Source: Oscillospiraceae bacterium (GTDB lineage: Bacteria; Bacillota; Clostridia; Oscillospirales; Oscillospiraceae). From it: a DNA stretch of 64,000 nucleotides. Made by a program: the position numbers and the translations under genes. Below, piece by piece: positions 17,946-25,658 of this stretch. Within the stretch, counting starts at the first letter, position 1, and each line of letters begins with the position of its first letter. Location of the stretch: the NCBI GenBank assembly GCA_015067995.1, contig SVLJ01000011.1:1-64000 (forward strand). Direction: 5' to 3'. The notes beneath the pieces are model-generated. The model did no database searches. It saw only the letters and a list, made by a program, of their open reading frames with translations, and was not told the DNA's origin.

Positions 17946-18180
17946 GTGGATTTCCTCCTTTAAGATTTACCTTCGGGGATTCGCCGCGGTTTGCGGAGGT
18001 GTGTTCCCGCCCACTCCCTACACCTTAAGAGTGGGAGAGGTTTGTCCGCTTGCCGCGCCGGATGCCCTCCGGCATGTGTAATGTGAACTTCAGTGGAAAG
18101 CCGTTTCATCCCGGCGCACATACCGTGGCATGCCGTTCCCGTATCTGCTCCGGAACTCGGCAGAGCCTTCCCCATCTGTT
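17946..18180 (-). promoter_or_regulatory. Long structured mRNA leader of the surface-protein gene
   Basis: About 235 transcribed bases between the promoter and the ATG. On the minus strand they contain hairpins such as GCCGGA-N5-TCCGGC and CCCACTC-N11-GAGTGGG, then AAAGGAGG before the ATG. I compared it by eye with c-di-GMP riboswitches and saw no match. Long stable leaders are common on S-layer mRNAs. Confidence 0.5.
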
Positions 18181-18187
18181 CAAATGC

Positions 18188-18216
18188 ATCATAACAGGAG
18201 TTTTTTTCCGTTTCAA
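18188..18216 (-). promoter_or_regulatory. Promoter of the surface-protein gene
   Basis: On the minus strand TTGAAA, 17-bp spacer, TATGAT. Nothing else recognisable lies between it and the stop of the next gene at 18375, although the AT-rich tract from 18217 to 18374 contains a further TTGACG-like hexamer. Confidence 0.7.
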
Positions 18217-18374
18217 GACCCCCGGGGGTTTTGTTACGGACACGTAAAACGCCGTCAAACAATCCGTATCTCCAATTAAATATTACGCCAAACAATTCCA
18301 TCTTGAAATAACACATTTCTAACATTTGAAACAGTTGCCGTTTTTTGCCGCCGTCAGCCGCTGCGGCATACATT

Positions 18375-19658
18375 TTATACCGGTTCCCGGGGCGCATTCT
18401 GCGGGAGATAATAGCGCTGCCCCTCCTTGACCAGCTTTCCTTCCTCCACCAGACCACGGAGGATCCAGCTGCAGGATCGGATCTCCACCTGCAGCAGCGC
18501 CGCCAGTTCCTTCCGGTATGCGCCGGACTCACGCTCCAGATATTCCCGGATCACCGGATAGTGCTGTTCCGGCGGCACAACACTGCCTGCCCGGTAATAC
18601 CGGGCGCCCACCAGCACCAGCTCTCCCTGCTCTGCCAGCCGATGAAGCAGACCGTAGGCGGATGCCTTGGTGATGTTCAGCAGCTTCATGGCCTCGTTGC
18701 GGTCAATGTGTCCGGCAGTCTCCACATACTGCAGAATTGCCGCCGCATGTCTGTTCTGGCGCTTTGCAGCATTGGCACGCAGCAGCGTTTCGGCGGAAAC
18801 CGTCTCCAGTCCGCCCCGGATCAGTGTCTGCCGCGCCACCACGCCCAGCCGCACCGGATCGAAGGGACGGTGAGACCGGGGTGTCAGCAGCACATGGGCG
18901 TCCTCCCCGCCGGAGCGCGCCGCTTCCATCTGCTGCAGCCACAGCTCCACCGTCTCATCCATAGGCACCACCCGGTCCGGCAGCAGAATACACGCCGTGT
19001 CCAGATCGATCTGATCCCATGTCAGGGCAGCGATCTCCTGCAGATTGAGGCCCAGCTGCCAGGTCATCCACAGAGCAAGTCCCGCCGGTGTGGGGCCCTC
19101 CTCCTGCAGCAGTGTCCACAGCCGATCCTCATCCACCTCGGCCTTGGGATTTTTCAGCCGCGCCGGCAGATATTCGGAATAGTTGGTATACAGCGTACGA
19201 ATGGAAATTCCGCTGATCCGCACCACATATGGCCAGTCATGGGTCTGCAGCTGGCGGATGATGAAATCCTCCTGCAGGTCCGAGGGCGCCAGTTCCGGCA
19301 ATCCCCCCGCATCCAGTACCGCCCGCACCTCGCGGTAGATGCTGATATGGTGCATGTGAGATCGGCGGCCATCGGTGATGATGACATATTCCGGCCATCC
19401 TTTGGCCTTCAGATATCGGTTATACCGTTCCCATAAGCACCGGTACAGCTCCTCATCCATGGGAACCTGCCGGTCCGGCAGCCGGATCTCCCGATCCTCA
19501 AAGGCCATATCCGTCCATTTCAGCTGCTGCATTTCCCGTGGGGAGATCCCCGCATTCCACAGCAGCCGGAGAATGACCTCCATGATGCCGTCCCTGTGCT
19601 CTGCCAGAATTTTGGTCAGAGCAGCCTCTTCCTGTGCCTGCATCCGCTTTTTCAACAC
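18375..19658 (-). CDS. Tandem degenerate tyrosine-recombinase-like protein with two winged helices
   Basis: About 427 residues. Two repeats look like catalytic domains of phage integrases: LWNAGISPREMQQLKWTDM with LPDRQVPMDE, then WQLGLNLQEIAALTWDQID with LPDRVVPMDE. In repeat one the position of the HxLR motif reads APSDLQED and the later His is missing, so the Arg-His-Arg-Tyr set is incomplete in both copies. Two C-terminal winged-helix segments follow (HIDRNEAMKLLNITKASAYGL and AYRKELAALLQVEIRSCSWIL). It may bind DNA without cutting it. Start GTG 19658 is chosen because a promoter -10 box sits at 19684-19689, inside any longer frame, and GGAGG is 10 bases upstream. Confidence 0.7.
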   Translation of the reverse strand: MLKKRMQAQEEAALTKILAEHRDGIMEVILRLLWNAGISPREMQQLKWTDMAFEDREIRLPDRQVPMDEELYRCLWERYNRYLKAKGWPEYVIITDGRRSHMHHISIYREVRAVLDAGGLPELAPSDLQEDFIIRQLQTHDWPYVVRISGISIRTLYTNYSEYLPARLKNPKAEVDEDRLWTLLQEEGPTPAGLALWMTWQLGLNLQEIAALTWDQIDLDTACILLPDRVVPMDETVELWLQQMEAARSGGEDAHVLLTPRSHRPFDPVRLGVVARQTLIRGGLETVSAETLLRANAAKRQNRHAAAILQYVETAGHIDRNEAMKLLNITKASAYGLLHRLAEQGELVLVGARYYRAGSVVPPEQHYPVIREYLERESGAYRKELAALLQVEIRSCSWILRGLVEEGKLVKEGQRYYLPQNAPREPV

Positions 19659-19683
19659 AGCTGCACCACCTCCGTTTTCCAAC

Positions 19684-19712
19684 ATCATAGCGCAGGAAAA
19701 TTTTAGCGGCAA
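19684..19712 (-). promoter_or_regulatory. Promoter of the pseudo-recombinase gene
   Basis: On the minus strand TTGCCG, 17-bp spacer, TATGAT, with the transcript start expected about 20 bases before the GTG start codon. It decides the start of the gene at 18375-19658. Confidence 0.65.
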
Positions 19713-19872
19713 TACTCTCCGGCAATTTGTTACAAAATCGTAAGATATCGCCAAACAGCCTGTGAAATGGATTGCTCAATGGCAGACCGTGCTCGTGGAT
19801 GGCAAAATATGAACGCCGCCGGAGCTTCTCCGGCGGCCTCCAGCAGGTTTTGATGCAGAATCGTCCGCAAAC

Positions 19873-19903
19873 GCAAAAAGACCGCAGCGAAAGCTGCGGT
19901 CTT
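19873..19903 (-). terminator. Terminator of tRNA-Val
   Basis: Stem AAAGACCGCAGC with GCTGCGGTCTTT around a GAAA tetraloop, running into TTTTTGCG on the minus strand, directly at the 3' end of tRNA-Val. Confidence 0.85.
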
Positions 19904-19980
19904 TGGTGGACGGTATAGGACTCGAACCTATGACCCCCTGCACGTCAAGCAGGTGCTCTAGCCAGCTGAGCTAACCGTCC
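19904..19980 (-). tRNA. tRNA-Val (anticodon GAC)
   Basis: 77-base cloverleaf including an encoded CCA. Acceptor stem GGACGGT pairs with ACCGTCC, the D arm has AGCTCAGCTGGCTAGAGC, the anticodon stem CCTGC/GCAGG encloses TTGACGT (anticodon GAC), and the T arm has GGTTCGAGTCC. Single tRNA with its own terminator. Confidence 0.93.
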
Positions 19981-20034
19981 GTGCGGAACAGGTATAGAAT
20001 ACACAATGTCCCCCCATTTGTCAACACCTTTTTC

Positions 20035-20063
20035 TTGAAAACTCAAAATTTTTTTGTTATACT
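20035..20063 (+). promoter_or_regulatory. Promoter of the SDR gene at 20095
   Basis: TTGAAA (20035-20040), 17-bp spacer, TATACT (20058-20063). It rules out the longer upstream frame for the dehydrogenase. Confidence 0.75.
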
Positions 20064-20094
20064 CCATTCAGGATCTCAGAAGGGAGAATATATC

Positions 20095-20829
20095 ATGCGA
20101 AAATGCGCTCTGGTCACCGGCTCTTCCCGCGGCATCGGCCGCGCAGTTGCCATCCAGCTGGCACGGGAAGGCTGGCCCGTCTGCATCAATTATATTCAGC
20201 ACCGGGACGCTGCCGAGAACCTGGTTCGCCAATTGCGCAGTGAAGGATACAGCGCCATCGCCATTCAGGCAGACGTAGCGGACCGGCAGGCTGTCAACGC
20301 CATGGTCGCCGCTGCCGAAACGCAGCTTGGCCCCGTGGAGCTGCTGGTCAACAACGCCGGCGTAGCGGGACAGGCGCTGTTTCAGGATGTCACCGACGAG
20401 ATGTGGGACCGCTACATGGGCGTCAACCTCGGAGGTGCCCGAAACACCATTCAGGCCGTTCTTCCGCACATGCTCTCCGAGAAGCGCGGCTGCATCGTCA
20501 ACGTCTCCTCCATGTGGGGTCTGCGGGGTGCCAGCTGCGAGGTGACCTACTCCTGCACCAAGGCCGCGCTCATCGCTCTCACACGCTCTCTGGCTCTGGA
20601 GCTGGCTCCCTCCCATATCCGGGTCAACTGTGTCGCCCCCGGCGTTATCAACACCGATATGGTGCAGGTGCTGGGACAGGACGTTCTGGATGAGCTGGCT
20701 GTGCAGACACCGCTGGGACGGCTGGGCACGCCCGAGGACATTGCCCACGCAGTGTCCTTCTTCGCCTCCGAGAAGGCCTCCTTCATCACCGGTCAGGTGC
20801 TGACTGCCGACGGCGGTTTCATCGTCTGA
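20095..20829 (+). CDS. Short-chain dehydrogenase/reductase (FabG-like)
   Basis: A 244-residue classical SDR. Cofactor block TGSSRGIG at residues 8-15, NNAG at 86-89, catalytic Ser139, Tyr152 and Lys156 (YSCTK). Residues SSR in the first loop favour NADPH. It is similar to but distinct from the SDR at 1826. A GGGAG ribosome site lies before ATG 20095. It stands alone with its own promoter and terminator and away from any fatty-acid synthesis cluster, so the physiological substrate is unknown; 3-oxoacyl reductase is the default guess. Confidence 0.88.
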   Translation: MRKCALVTGSSRGIGRAVAIQLAREGWPVCINYIQHRDAAENLVRQLRSEGYSAIAIQADVADRQAVNAMVAAAETQLGPVELLVNNAGVAGQALFQDVTDEMWDRYMGVNLGGARNTIQAVLPHMLSEKRGCIVNVSSMWGLRGASCEVTYSCTKAALIALTRSLALELAPSHIRVNCVAPGVINTDMVQVLGQDVLDELAVQTPLGRLGTPEDIAHAVSFFASEKASFITGQVLTADGGFIV

Positions 20830-20846
20830 TATATATATATATACGG

Positions 20847-20886
20847 AATGCTTCCCGGCGCAGCTGCGCCGGGAAGCATTTTTGTC
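20847..20886. terminator. Bidirectional terminator with adjacent AT dinucleotide run
   Basis: Perfect 17-bp hairpin arms in AATGCTTCCCGGCGCA / TGCGCCGGGAAGCATT with almost no loop, then TTTTG. A run of alternating AT sits just before it at 20829-20843. It lies between convergent genes. Confidence 0.9.
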
Positions 20887-20888
20887 CT

Positions 20889-21248
20889 TTATCGGTTTGT
20901 CCGCATCTGTTCCTTCAGTTCCGTATACTTGGCCGCACTGCCCCGCGCCAGCTCCACCGGGTATTTGGCTTCATTGCGGTCGATCTTGGCGTTCATGATC
21001 TCATCCAGATCCAGTCCGCACACATCTGCCATGAGAACGCAGTAGCTCAGCACATCCGCCAGCTCCTCCCGGACTTTATCCAGTTTCTCCCGGCACTCCA
21101 CATCCGTACCGCTCCACTGGAAGATCTCCAGCAGCTCCGCCGCCTCCAGGCTCATGGAGATGGCCAGATCCTTGGGGGTATGGAACTGCCGCCAGTCCCG
21201 GTCGTCCCGGAATTTCAGCACCCGCTGAATGGTTTCATCTCTCAGCAT
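20889..21248 (-). CDS. MazG-like nucleotide pyrophosphohydrolase
   Basis: A 119-residue all-alpha protein of the MazG/RS21-C6 type. Its metal-binding pattern is SLEAAELLEIFQW followed by REELADVLSYCVLMAD, i.e. ExxE and ExxD helices. Family members hydrolyse nucleoside triphosphates to monophosphates to clean the nucleotide pool. ATG 21248 is chosen; a longer frame to 21350 runs through the end of the methyltransferase gene. It starts 4 bases after the RsmH-like gene ends, so the two are co-transcribed. Substrate unknown. Confidence 0.88.
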   Translation of the reverse strand: MLRDETIQRVLKFRDDRDWRQFHTPKDLAISMSLEAAELLEIFQWSGTDVECREKLDKVREELADVLSYCVLMADVCGLDLDEIMNAKIDRNEAKYPVELARGSAAKYTELKEQMRTNR

Positions 21249-21252
21249 ATCG

Positions 21253-22290
21253 TCACTCCTTGATGGCCCAGCGCAGCTTGGTGGATTTGGCCCGGGGATT
21301 CCGGAAGCACTCCTCAGCCGACGGTCGGACGGCATCCGCCGACACATCACGGTAAAGCCCCTCCCGCAGATGCTGCCGGAACGCCTGCTTCACCAGCCGG
21401 TCTTCTCCGGAATGGAAAGTCAGCACCGCCACTCTGCCGCCGCTTTTCAGCACGCCGGGCAGCTTCTCCAGAAAGGCATACAGCACCTCAAATTCGCTGT
21501 TCACATCGATGCGCAGCGCCTGGAAGGTGCGCTGGCAGGATTTCTTCACAGCTTCCTTCCGTTCCTTGGCCGGAAGGAATTCCAGCGCCTTCTCCACCAC
21601 CGCCGCCAGCTGGCGGGTGGTGTCGATGCTGCCGCCCCGGCGAAACACCTCATGGATCGCCTTGGCGATGCGGTCTGCATAAGGCTCGTCGGAGTTCTCC
21701 ACCAGCATGGCCTCCAGCTCATCCCTGTCCAGCTCACGGAGCCGCTGAGCCGCCGTGATGCCGGCGGTGGGGTCCAGCCGCAGATCCAGCGGCCCGTCCT
21801 GCTTGAAGGTAAAACCCCGCTCCGGGTTGTCGATCTGCATGGAACTAACGCCCAGATCCGCCAGAATGAAGTCGAACTTCTCTCCCGGCGCCACCTGATC
21901 CAGCTCCGCGAAATTCATCCGACGGATGGTAAGGATCTCCGGTCCAAACCCCAGTTCCGCCAGCCGCTGCCGGGTCTTTTCCGACTCGATGGGATCTACG
22001 TCGGTGGCATACATATGCCCCTGTCCCTCCAGCTTTTCCAGCATCCGGCGGGTATGTCCGCCGTAGCCCAGCGTAGCGTCCAGTCCCACCTGTCCCGGTC
22101 GGATCTGCAGGACATCCAGAATCTCATCCACCATGATAGAGATGTGCATACCCGCCGGAGTTTTGCCGCTCCGGATGATCTTCTCCACGTCGGCCTGATA
22201 TTTCTCCGGCTGCAGCTCCTTGTATTTTTCCTGATAGCTGCGGGGATGGGTTCCCTTATACCGCACCCGGCGCTTGTGTTCCTGCTCCAT
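21253..22290 (-). CDS. rsmH: RsmH-like 16S rRNA (cytosine-N4) methyltransferase, long N-terminal paralogue
   Basis: A 345-residue SAM-dependent methyltransferase. SAM motif DATLGYGGHTRRML near residue 71, LADLGVSSMQIDNPERGF and AVLTFHSGEDRLVK blocks, and the SCQRTFQALRIDVNSE block are those of RsmH (MraW), which methylates C1402 of 16S rRNA. Unlike canonical RsmH, about 45 basic residues precede the fold (RYKGTHPRSYQEKYKEL), and the gene is not in a division-cell-wall cluster but paired with a MazG-like gene. It is probably a second copy beside a canonical dcw-located one. ATG 22290 follows a GGAG site. Confidence 0.85.
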   Translation of the reverse strand: MEQEHKRRVRYKGTHPRSYQEKYKELQPEKYQADVEKIIRSGKTPAGMHISIMVDEILDVLQIRPGQVGLDATLGYGGHTRRMLEKLEGQGHMYATDVDPIESEKTRQRLAELGFGPEILTIRRMNFAELDQVAPGEKFDFILADLGVSSMQIDNPERGFTFKQDGPLDLRLDPTAGITAAQRLRELDRDELEAMLVENSDEPYADRIAKAIHEVFRRGGSIDTTRQLAAVVEKALEFLPAKERKEAVKKSCQRTFQALRIDVNSEFEVLYAFLEKLPGVLKSGGRVAVLTFHSGEDRLVKQAFRQHLREGLYRDVSADAVRPSAEECFRNPRAKSTKLRWAIKE

Positions 22291-22375
22291 AGTTTCACGC
22301 TCCTGTGTTGGTTTTGCTGTTTGGCACATTATAGCACAGCTGCTCTCACAGGGCAAGAATCCCCGAAATATCAAA

Positions 22376-22403
22376 ACCGGCACCCCCTTTGCGGAGTGCC
22401 GGT
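22376..22403 (-). terminator. Terminator of the M81 peptidase gene
   Basis: Stem ACCGGCAC (22376-22383) with GTGCCGGT (22396-22403), running into TTTTGATATTT on the minus strand, 7 bases after the peptidase stop. Confidence 0.75.
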
Positions 22404-22409
22404 CCATTT

Positions 22410-23891
22410 TTATTTCCACTCCGGATCGCCCAGCGGGAAATACGATGTATTCACATGTTTGAAATCAAATACCGTCAGGTCTGCACTCTGGATTCCAGGG
22501 GATTCACAGGGAATAATGGTCTTGGCGCGGCCTGTCCACCAACCCTTGAAGTGCTGTGCGGATTTCAGCGCCAGAATGCGCATTTCCTGCCAGTCGATGC
22601 CCACGATGCGGAAGGGGCCGTCGTCCAGCGTCTGCTGACGGACAGTGCCCACAACAATGGATACATTGCCCACCTGCAGCAGCACGGTGGCTCCCATGTT
22701 TCTGCGTCCGCCGTAACCCATGGGATTCTGGTTGATGTACGTGCCGTCGCTGATGGTCTTCACATAGGCATCCTTCAGCGCAACGGGCTCTCCGTGCAGG
22801 TCATCTGTCTTTCCGCCCAGCAGGCAGTCGATACGGCTGCCGACACCGGCAGCAATGGCCTGCTGCACCACCTCAGGATCCAGGATAAATCCGTACGCCG
22901 AGCCCGGCAGGTCCCGCTTGAGCATTTCCCGCAGCAGATGTGTGCCGTCGCCGGGTCCACCACCGCCGGGATTGTCGGAGGATTCGTTGATCACCACCGG
23001 CAACTCCGCCTGCTCCGCCAGATCCATAGCTTTCTCCGCAGAGTAGATGGGAACGGCAAAGTCTCTGCGGCGGCTCCAGGCATACTCTGCAATACGGTGA
23101 GCAGCACGCTCTGCCGTTTCCTTCGTCTCTGCCACCGTCACCACGCTGACGCCTGACTGTTCAAAATCCGCATAGGGGAAGCCGTGGAAGAAGGACGCAT
23201 CCCGCAGTCCCGGCTCTGTTTTCACCAGTTCCGCCATGAAGTTCTTCACATCACAGGCCGGGCCGGACAGGGTCACGCCGCAGGCAGGCGGCAGATGCCA
23301 CGGCAGCTGCACCAGTGCCTGATGGAACTGTGTCCCCTGTGTCAGCTGCTCATGCAGCAGCCGGATCACCAGCCGCGCCGCCTCATAGGTATCCGTGTGG
23401 GGATATTCCTTGTAGCCCACGATGACCTCGCTGAGCTCCAGCATCTCCGGGGTGATGTTGCCGTGGAGATCCAGCACCATGCCGATGGGCATTTCCCTGC
23501 CGAACCGTGCACGCAGCGCCCGCAGCAGCTCCGCCTCCACATCGGGATACCCCTCCGCGATGGCAGCACCGTGGATGTTCAGGGCGATGGCATCCAGCGG
23601 CGCTTCGCAGTGTGCCGTCCAGCATTGCTCCACAAATAGATCCCGATACATTTCAAAGGCATCCTGCCTGGTTGCATCGCAGGGTGTGATATTCACATGA
23701 CTGGCCGCCAGCAGCTGGATTCCCAACTCACGGCACTCATCAATGAATCCACCCATCATGCACCGGACACCTGTGCAGCTGCGGATGTACGCTTCTCCCA
23801 CCTTCATGATCCGGTTGACCGTTTCAACGTCAGCGGCAATATTGCTGAACGAATTGGTTTCGTGTTCCAGACCTCCCGCAATGATACGCAT
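22410..23891 (-). CDS. M81 family metallopeptidase (MlrC-like)
   Basis: A 493-residue protein of the MlrC family, named for microcystin degradation but widespread in bacteria with mostly unknown small-peptide or amide substrates. Typical blocks: GGLEHETNSFSN at the N terminus (metal-binding His/Glu), IALNIHGAAIAEG, GMVLDLHGNIT, VGYKEYPHTDTYE and SDNPGGGGPGDGT. A GGAGG site precedes ATG 23891. It has its own promoter overlapped by a palindrome at 23914 and its own terminator, so it is a single regulated gene. Metal is probably zinc. Confidence 0.9.
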   Translation of the reverse strand: MRIIAGGLEHETNSFSNIAADVETVNRIMKVGEAYIRSCTGVRCMMGGFIDECRELGIQLLAASHVNITPCDATRQDAFEMYRDLFVEQCWTAHCEAPLDAIALNIHGAAIAEGYPDVEAELLRALRARFGREMPIGMVLDLHGNITPEMLELSEVIVGYKEYPHTDTYEAARLVIRLLHEQLTQGTQFHQALVQLPWHLPPACGVTLSGPACDVKNFMAELVKTEPGLRDASFFHGFPYADFEQSGVSVVTVAETKETAERAAHRIAEYAWSRRRDFAVPIYSAEKAMDLAEQAELPVVINESSDNPGGGGPGDGTHLLREMLKRDLPGSAYGFILDPEVVQQAIAAGVGSRIDCLLGGKTDDLHGEPVALKDAYVKTISDGTYINQNPMGYGGRRNMGATVLLQVGNVSIVVGTVRQQTLDDGPFRIVGIDWQEMRILALKSAQHFKGWWTGRAKTIIPCESPGIQSADLTVFDFKHVNTSYFPLGDPEWK

Positions 23892-23913
23892 AGGATCGCC
23901 TCCTTTACGCCAA

Positions 23914-23942
23914 ATTAAATATCATTTAATATCCGTTGTCAA
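23914..23942 (-). promoter_or_regulatory. Promoter with overlapping palindrome, M81 peptidase gene
   Basis: On the minus strand TTGACA, 17-bp spacer, TTTAAT. The palindrome ATTAAAT-ATC-ATTTAAT (23914-23930) covers the -10 box and much of the spacer, a likely repressor site. No regulator gene is adjacent. Confidence 0.65.
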
Positions 23943-24048
23943 GCATAAACCCCAAAAATTTTACAACCGTTTTGCTGCGCTGTCATGGATCTACACGGTG
24001 CAGCTTTTCCCTTTGCAGATGGCAATGCTTTTACCGTCACACTGACAG

Positions 24049-24077
24049 TTGAATCCGCCAAAGCCTTGTAGTATATT
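24049..24077 (+). promoter_or_regulatory. Promoter of the DUF4886 gene
   Basis: TTGAAT (24049-24054), 17-bp spacer, TATATT (24072-24077), about 40 bases before ATG 24117. Confidence 0.65.
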
Positions 24078-24116
24078 AGAAAGCATCACATATATTTTAT
24101 AATGGAGGATTGTCCC

Positions 24117-24845
24117 ATGAAGGTTCTGGCTATTGGAAACAGCTTTTCCGCGGATGCCACACGGTATCTCCATGACATTGCCAAGGCGGACGACGTCACG
24201 CTGGAGGTCGCCAACCTTTACATCGGCGGCTGCCCGCTGGATCGGCATTACCGCAACATGCTCAGCGGTGCAAAGGCCTATGAGCTGCAGTACGACGGAC
24301 ACATGACCGGTTTCTCCGTGTCGCTGGACGACGCTCTGCTGAACCGCAGCTGGGATGTAGTCACGCTGCAGCAGGCCAGCCCGCGCAGCTTTGACAAGGC
24401 CAGTTATTTCCCCTACATTCAGGCACTGGCAGAGCATGTCCGCACCTGCCAGCCCACGGCAAAGCTGCTGGTTCACCAGACCTGGGCCTACGAAGCCGGC
24501 AGCGACAAGCTGCTCCTGACCGCCGGCTATGAAACCCCCACCGGAATGCTGGCAGACATCTGCGCCGCATACAGTGAGGCTGCCGCGGAGATCCGGGCAG
24601 ACGGCATCATCCCCTCCGGCGAATTGATGGGAAAGCTGCTGGAGCATGGCATTCCCAAGGTGCACAGAGATACCTTCCATGCCAGTCTGGGTCTGGGCAG
24701 ATATGCATTGGGTCTGCTTTGGTACCGCATGCTCACAGGCGCCAGTGTCGCGGACAACGCCTTCTGCAGCTTCGACCAGCCTGTTACCGAAGAGGAGCAG
24801 CGGATTGCCAAAGCCTGTGTTGACGCATTTGCGCTATTGTCATGA
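24117..24845 (+). CDS. DUF4886 / SGNH-hydrolase-like protein
   Basis: A 242-residue protein beginning VLAIGNSFSADATRYL. The GNSFS block with its serine is the nucleophile motif seen in DUF4886 proteins, which belong to the SGNH hydrolase superfamily of esterases and carbohydrate deacetylases. A late HASLGLGRYALG segment could supply the catalytic His. No signal peptide is visible, so it is probably cytoplasmic. ATG 24117 is 8 bases from GGAGG. The HAD gene starts 93 bases later on the same strand. Substrate unknown. Confidence 0.82.
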   Translation: MKVLAIGNSFSADATRYLHDIAKADDVTLEVANLYIGGCPLDRHYRNMLSGAKAYELQYDGHMTGFSVSLDDALLNRSWDVVTLQQASPRSFDKASYFPYIQALAEHVRTCQPTAKLLVHQTWAYEAGSDKLLLTAGYETPTGMLADICAAYSEAAAEIRADGIIPSGELMGKLLEHGIPKVHRDTFHASLGLGRYALGLLWYRMLTGASVADNAFCSFDQPVTEEEQRIAKACVDAFALLS

Positions 24846-24938
24846 CCCATCGCGCCGCTCAAAGGTCCGGCAGCACGATCACGCCGGCACCACCCCGGAC
24901 CACAGGATCATAAAGCCGCAGAAGGAGTGGTCATATCC

Positions 24939-25601
24939 ATGCACAGGGCGATCATTTTTGATGTAGACGGCACGCTGCTGGATACAGAACGGATCTATAT
25001 GCACGCATGGCAGAAAGCAGGCGCATCCTTTGGCTATGCCATTCCCCGAGAAGTTCTGCTGCAGACCAGAGCCGTCAGCAGCAGCGTCTCCGAGTCTCTT
25101 TTTCGTCGCGCCTGCGGTCCGGATTTCCCCTACAGCAGAATCCGGGCGGAACGGGTAATCATCTCTGAGAAGATCATCGACAGCAGCCCCGCGCACACTC
25201 TGCGGATGCCTTATGCGCAAGAGATTCTGGAATGGCTGAAGGAACAGGGATATATTCTGGCGGTAGCTTCCTCCACCGACCTCAGCAAAACCCGCGCTCA
25301 TCTGGAACACGCCGGTCTTCTGGACTTTTTCTCTGCCATTGTAGGCGGCGACATGGTGGAAAACGGGAAGCCCCAGCCGGACATTTTCCTGGAAGCAGCC
25401 GCTTTATGCCGCGTCCTTCCCCGGCACTGTCTGGTGGTGGGAGATACTCCCGCAGATGTGCTCGGCGGCACTGCCGCAGGTATGAAGGTCGTTCTGATCC
25501 CGGATCAGGTGCCCCTCGATTCCCAGACCTCATCCCTGAGCTGGAAGGTTCTTTCCGGACTGGAGCAGCTGAAGGACACCGTCGCCCGGTGGGAATGCTG
25601 A
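24939..25601 (+). CDS. HAD-family hydrolase (beta-phosphoglucomutase-like phosphatase)
   Basis: A 220-residue HAD enzyme. Motif I is FDVDGTLLD with nucleophile Asp8 and acid Asp10, motif II is VASSTDLSKT, motif III is the Lys in ENGKPQPDIF, and motif IV is VGDTPADVLGG. A helical cap of about 65 residues follows motif I (class I cap). This set fits phosphoglycolate phosphatase or beta-phosphoglucomutase relatives; the substrate cannot be assigned. ATG 24939 was chosen because the frame start at 24927 lies inside the GGAG ribosome site. Confidence 0.9.
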   Translation: MHRAIIFDVDGTLLDTERIYMHAWQKAGASFGYAIPREVLLQTRAVSSSVSESLFRRACGPDFPYSRIRAERVIISEKIIDSSPAHTLRMPYAQEILEWLKEQGYILAVASSTDLSKTRAHLEHAGLLDFFSAIVGGDMVENGKPQPDIFLEAAALCRVLPRHCLVVGDTPADVLGGTAAGMKVVLIPDQVPLDSQTSSLSWKVLSGLEQLKDTVARWEC

Positions 25602-25609
25602 TGATACAC

Positions 25610-25650
25610 AAAAGGTTCTGAATGCGTCAGACGCATTCAGAACCTTTTTT
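25610..25650. terminator. Bidirectional terminator
   Basis: Perfect 18-bp stem at 25610-25627 and 25631-25648 with a three-base loop and T run. It lies between convergent HAD and CDF genes. Confidence 0.9.
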
Positions 25651-25658
25651 CTGCCCGT

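Noticed and set aside
15147..17963. A 938-codon open frame on the plus strand, opposite the SLH surface-protein gene
   Set aside because: It mirrors the surface-protein gene almost exactly. The strong codon bias of that gene removes stops from the opposite strand. It has no ribosome site and the product is a low-complexity Gly/Val/Asp-rich chain.
17946..18180. c-di-GMP riboswitch in the surface-protein leader
   Set aside because: The hairpins do not match the class I or II core; it is reported only as an uncharacterised leader.
20829..20843. Alternating AT run as a microsatellite or replication element
   Set aside because: It is about 15 bases, lies between a stop codon and a terminator, and no other element is associated with it.
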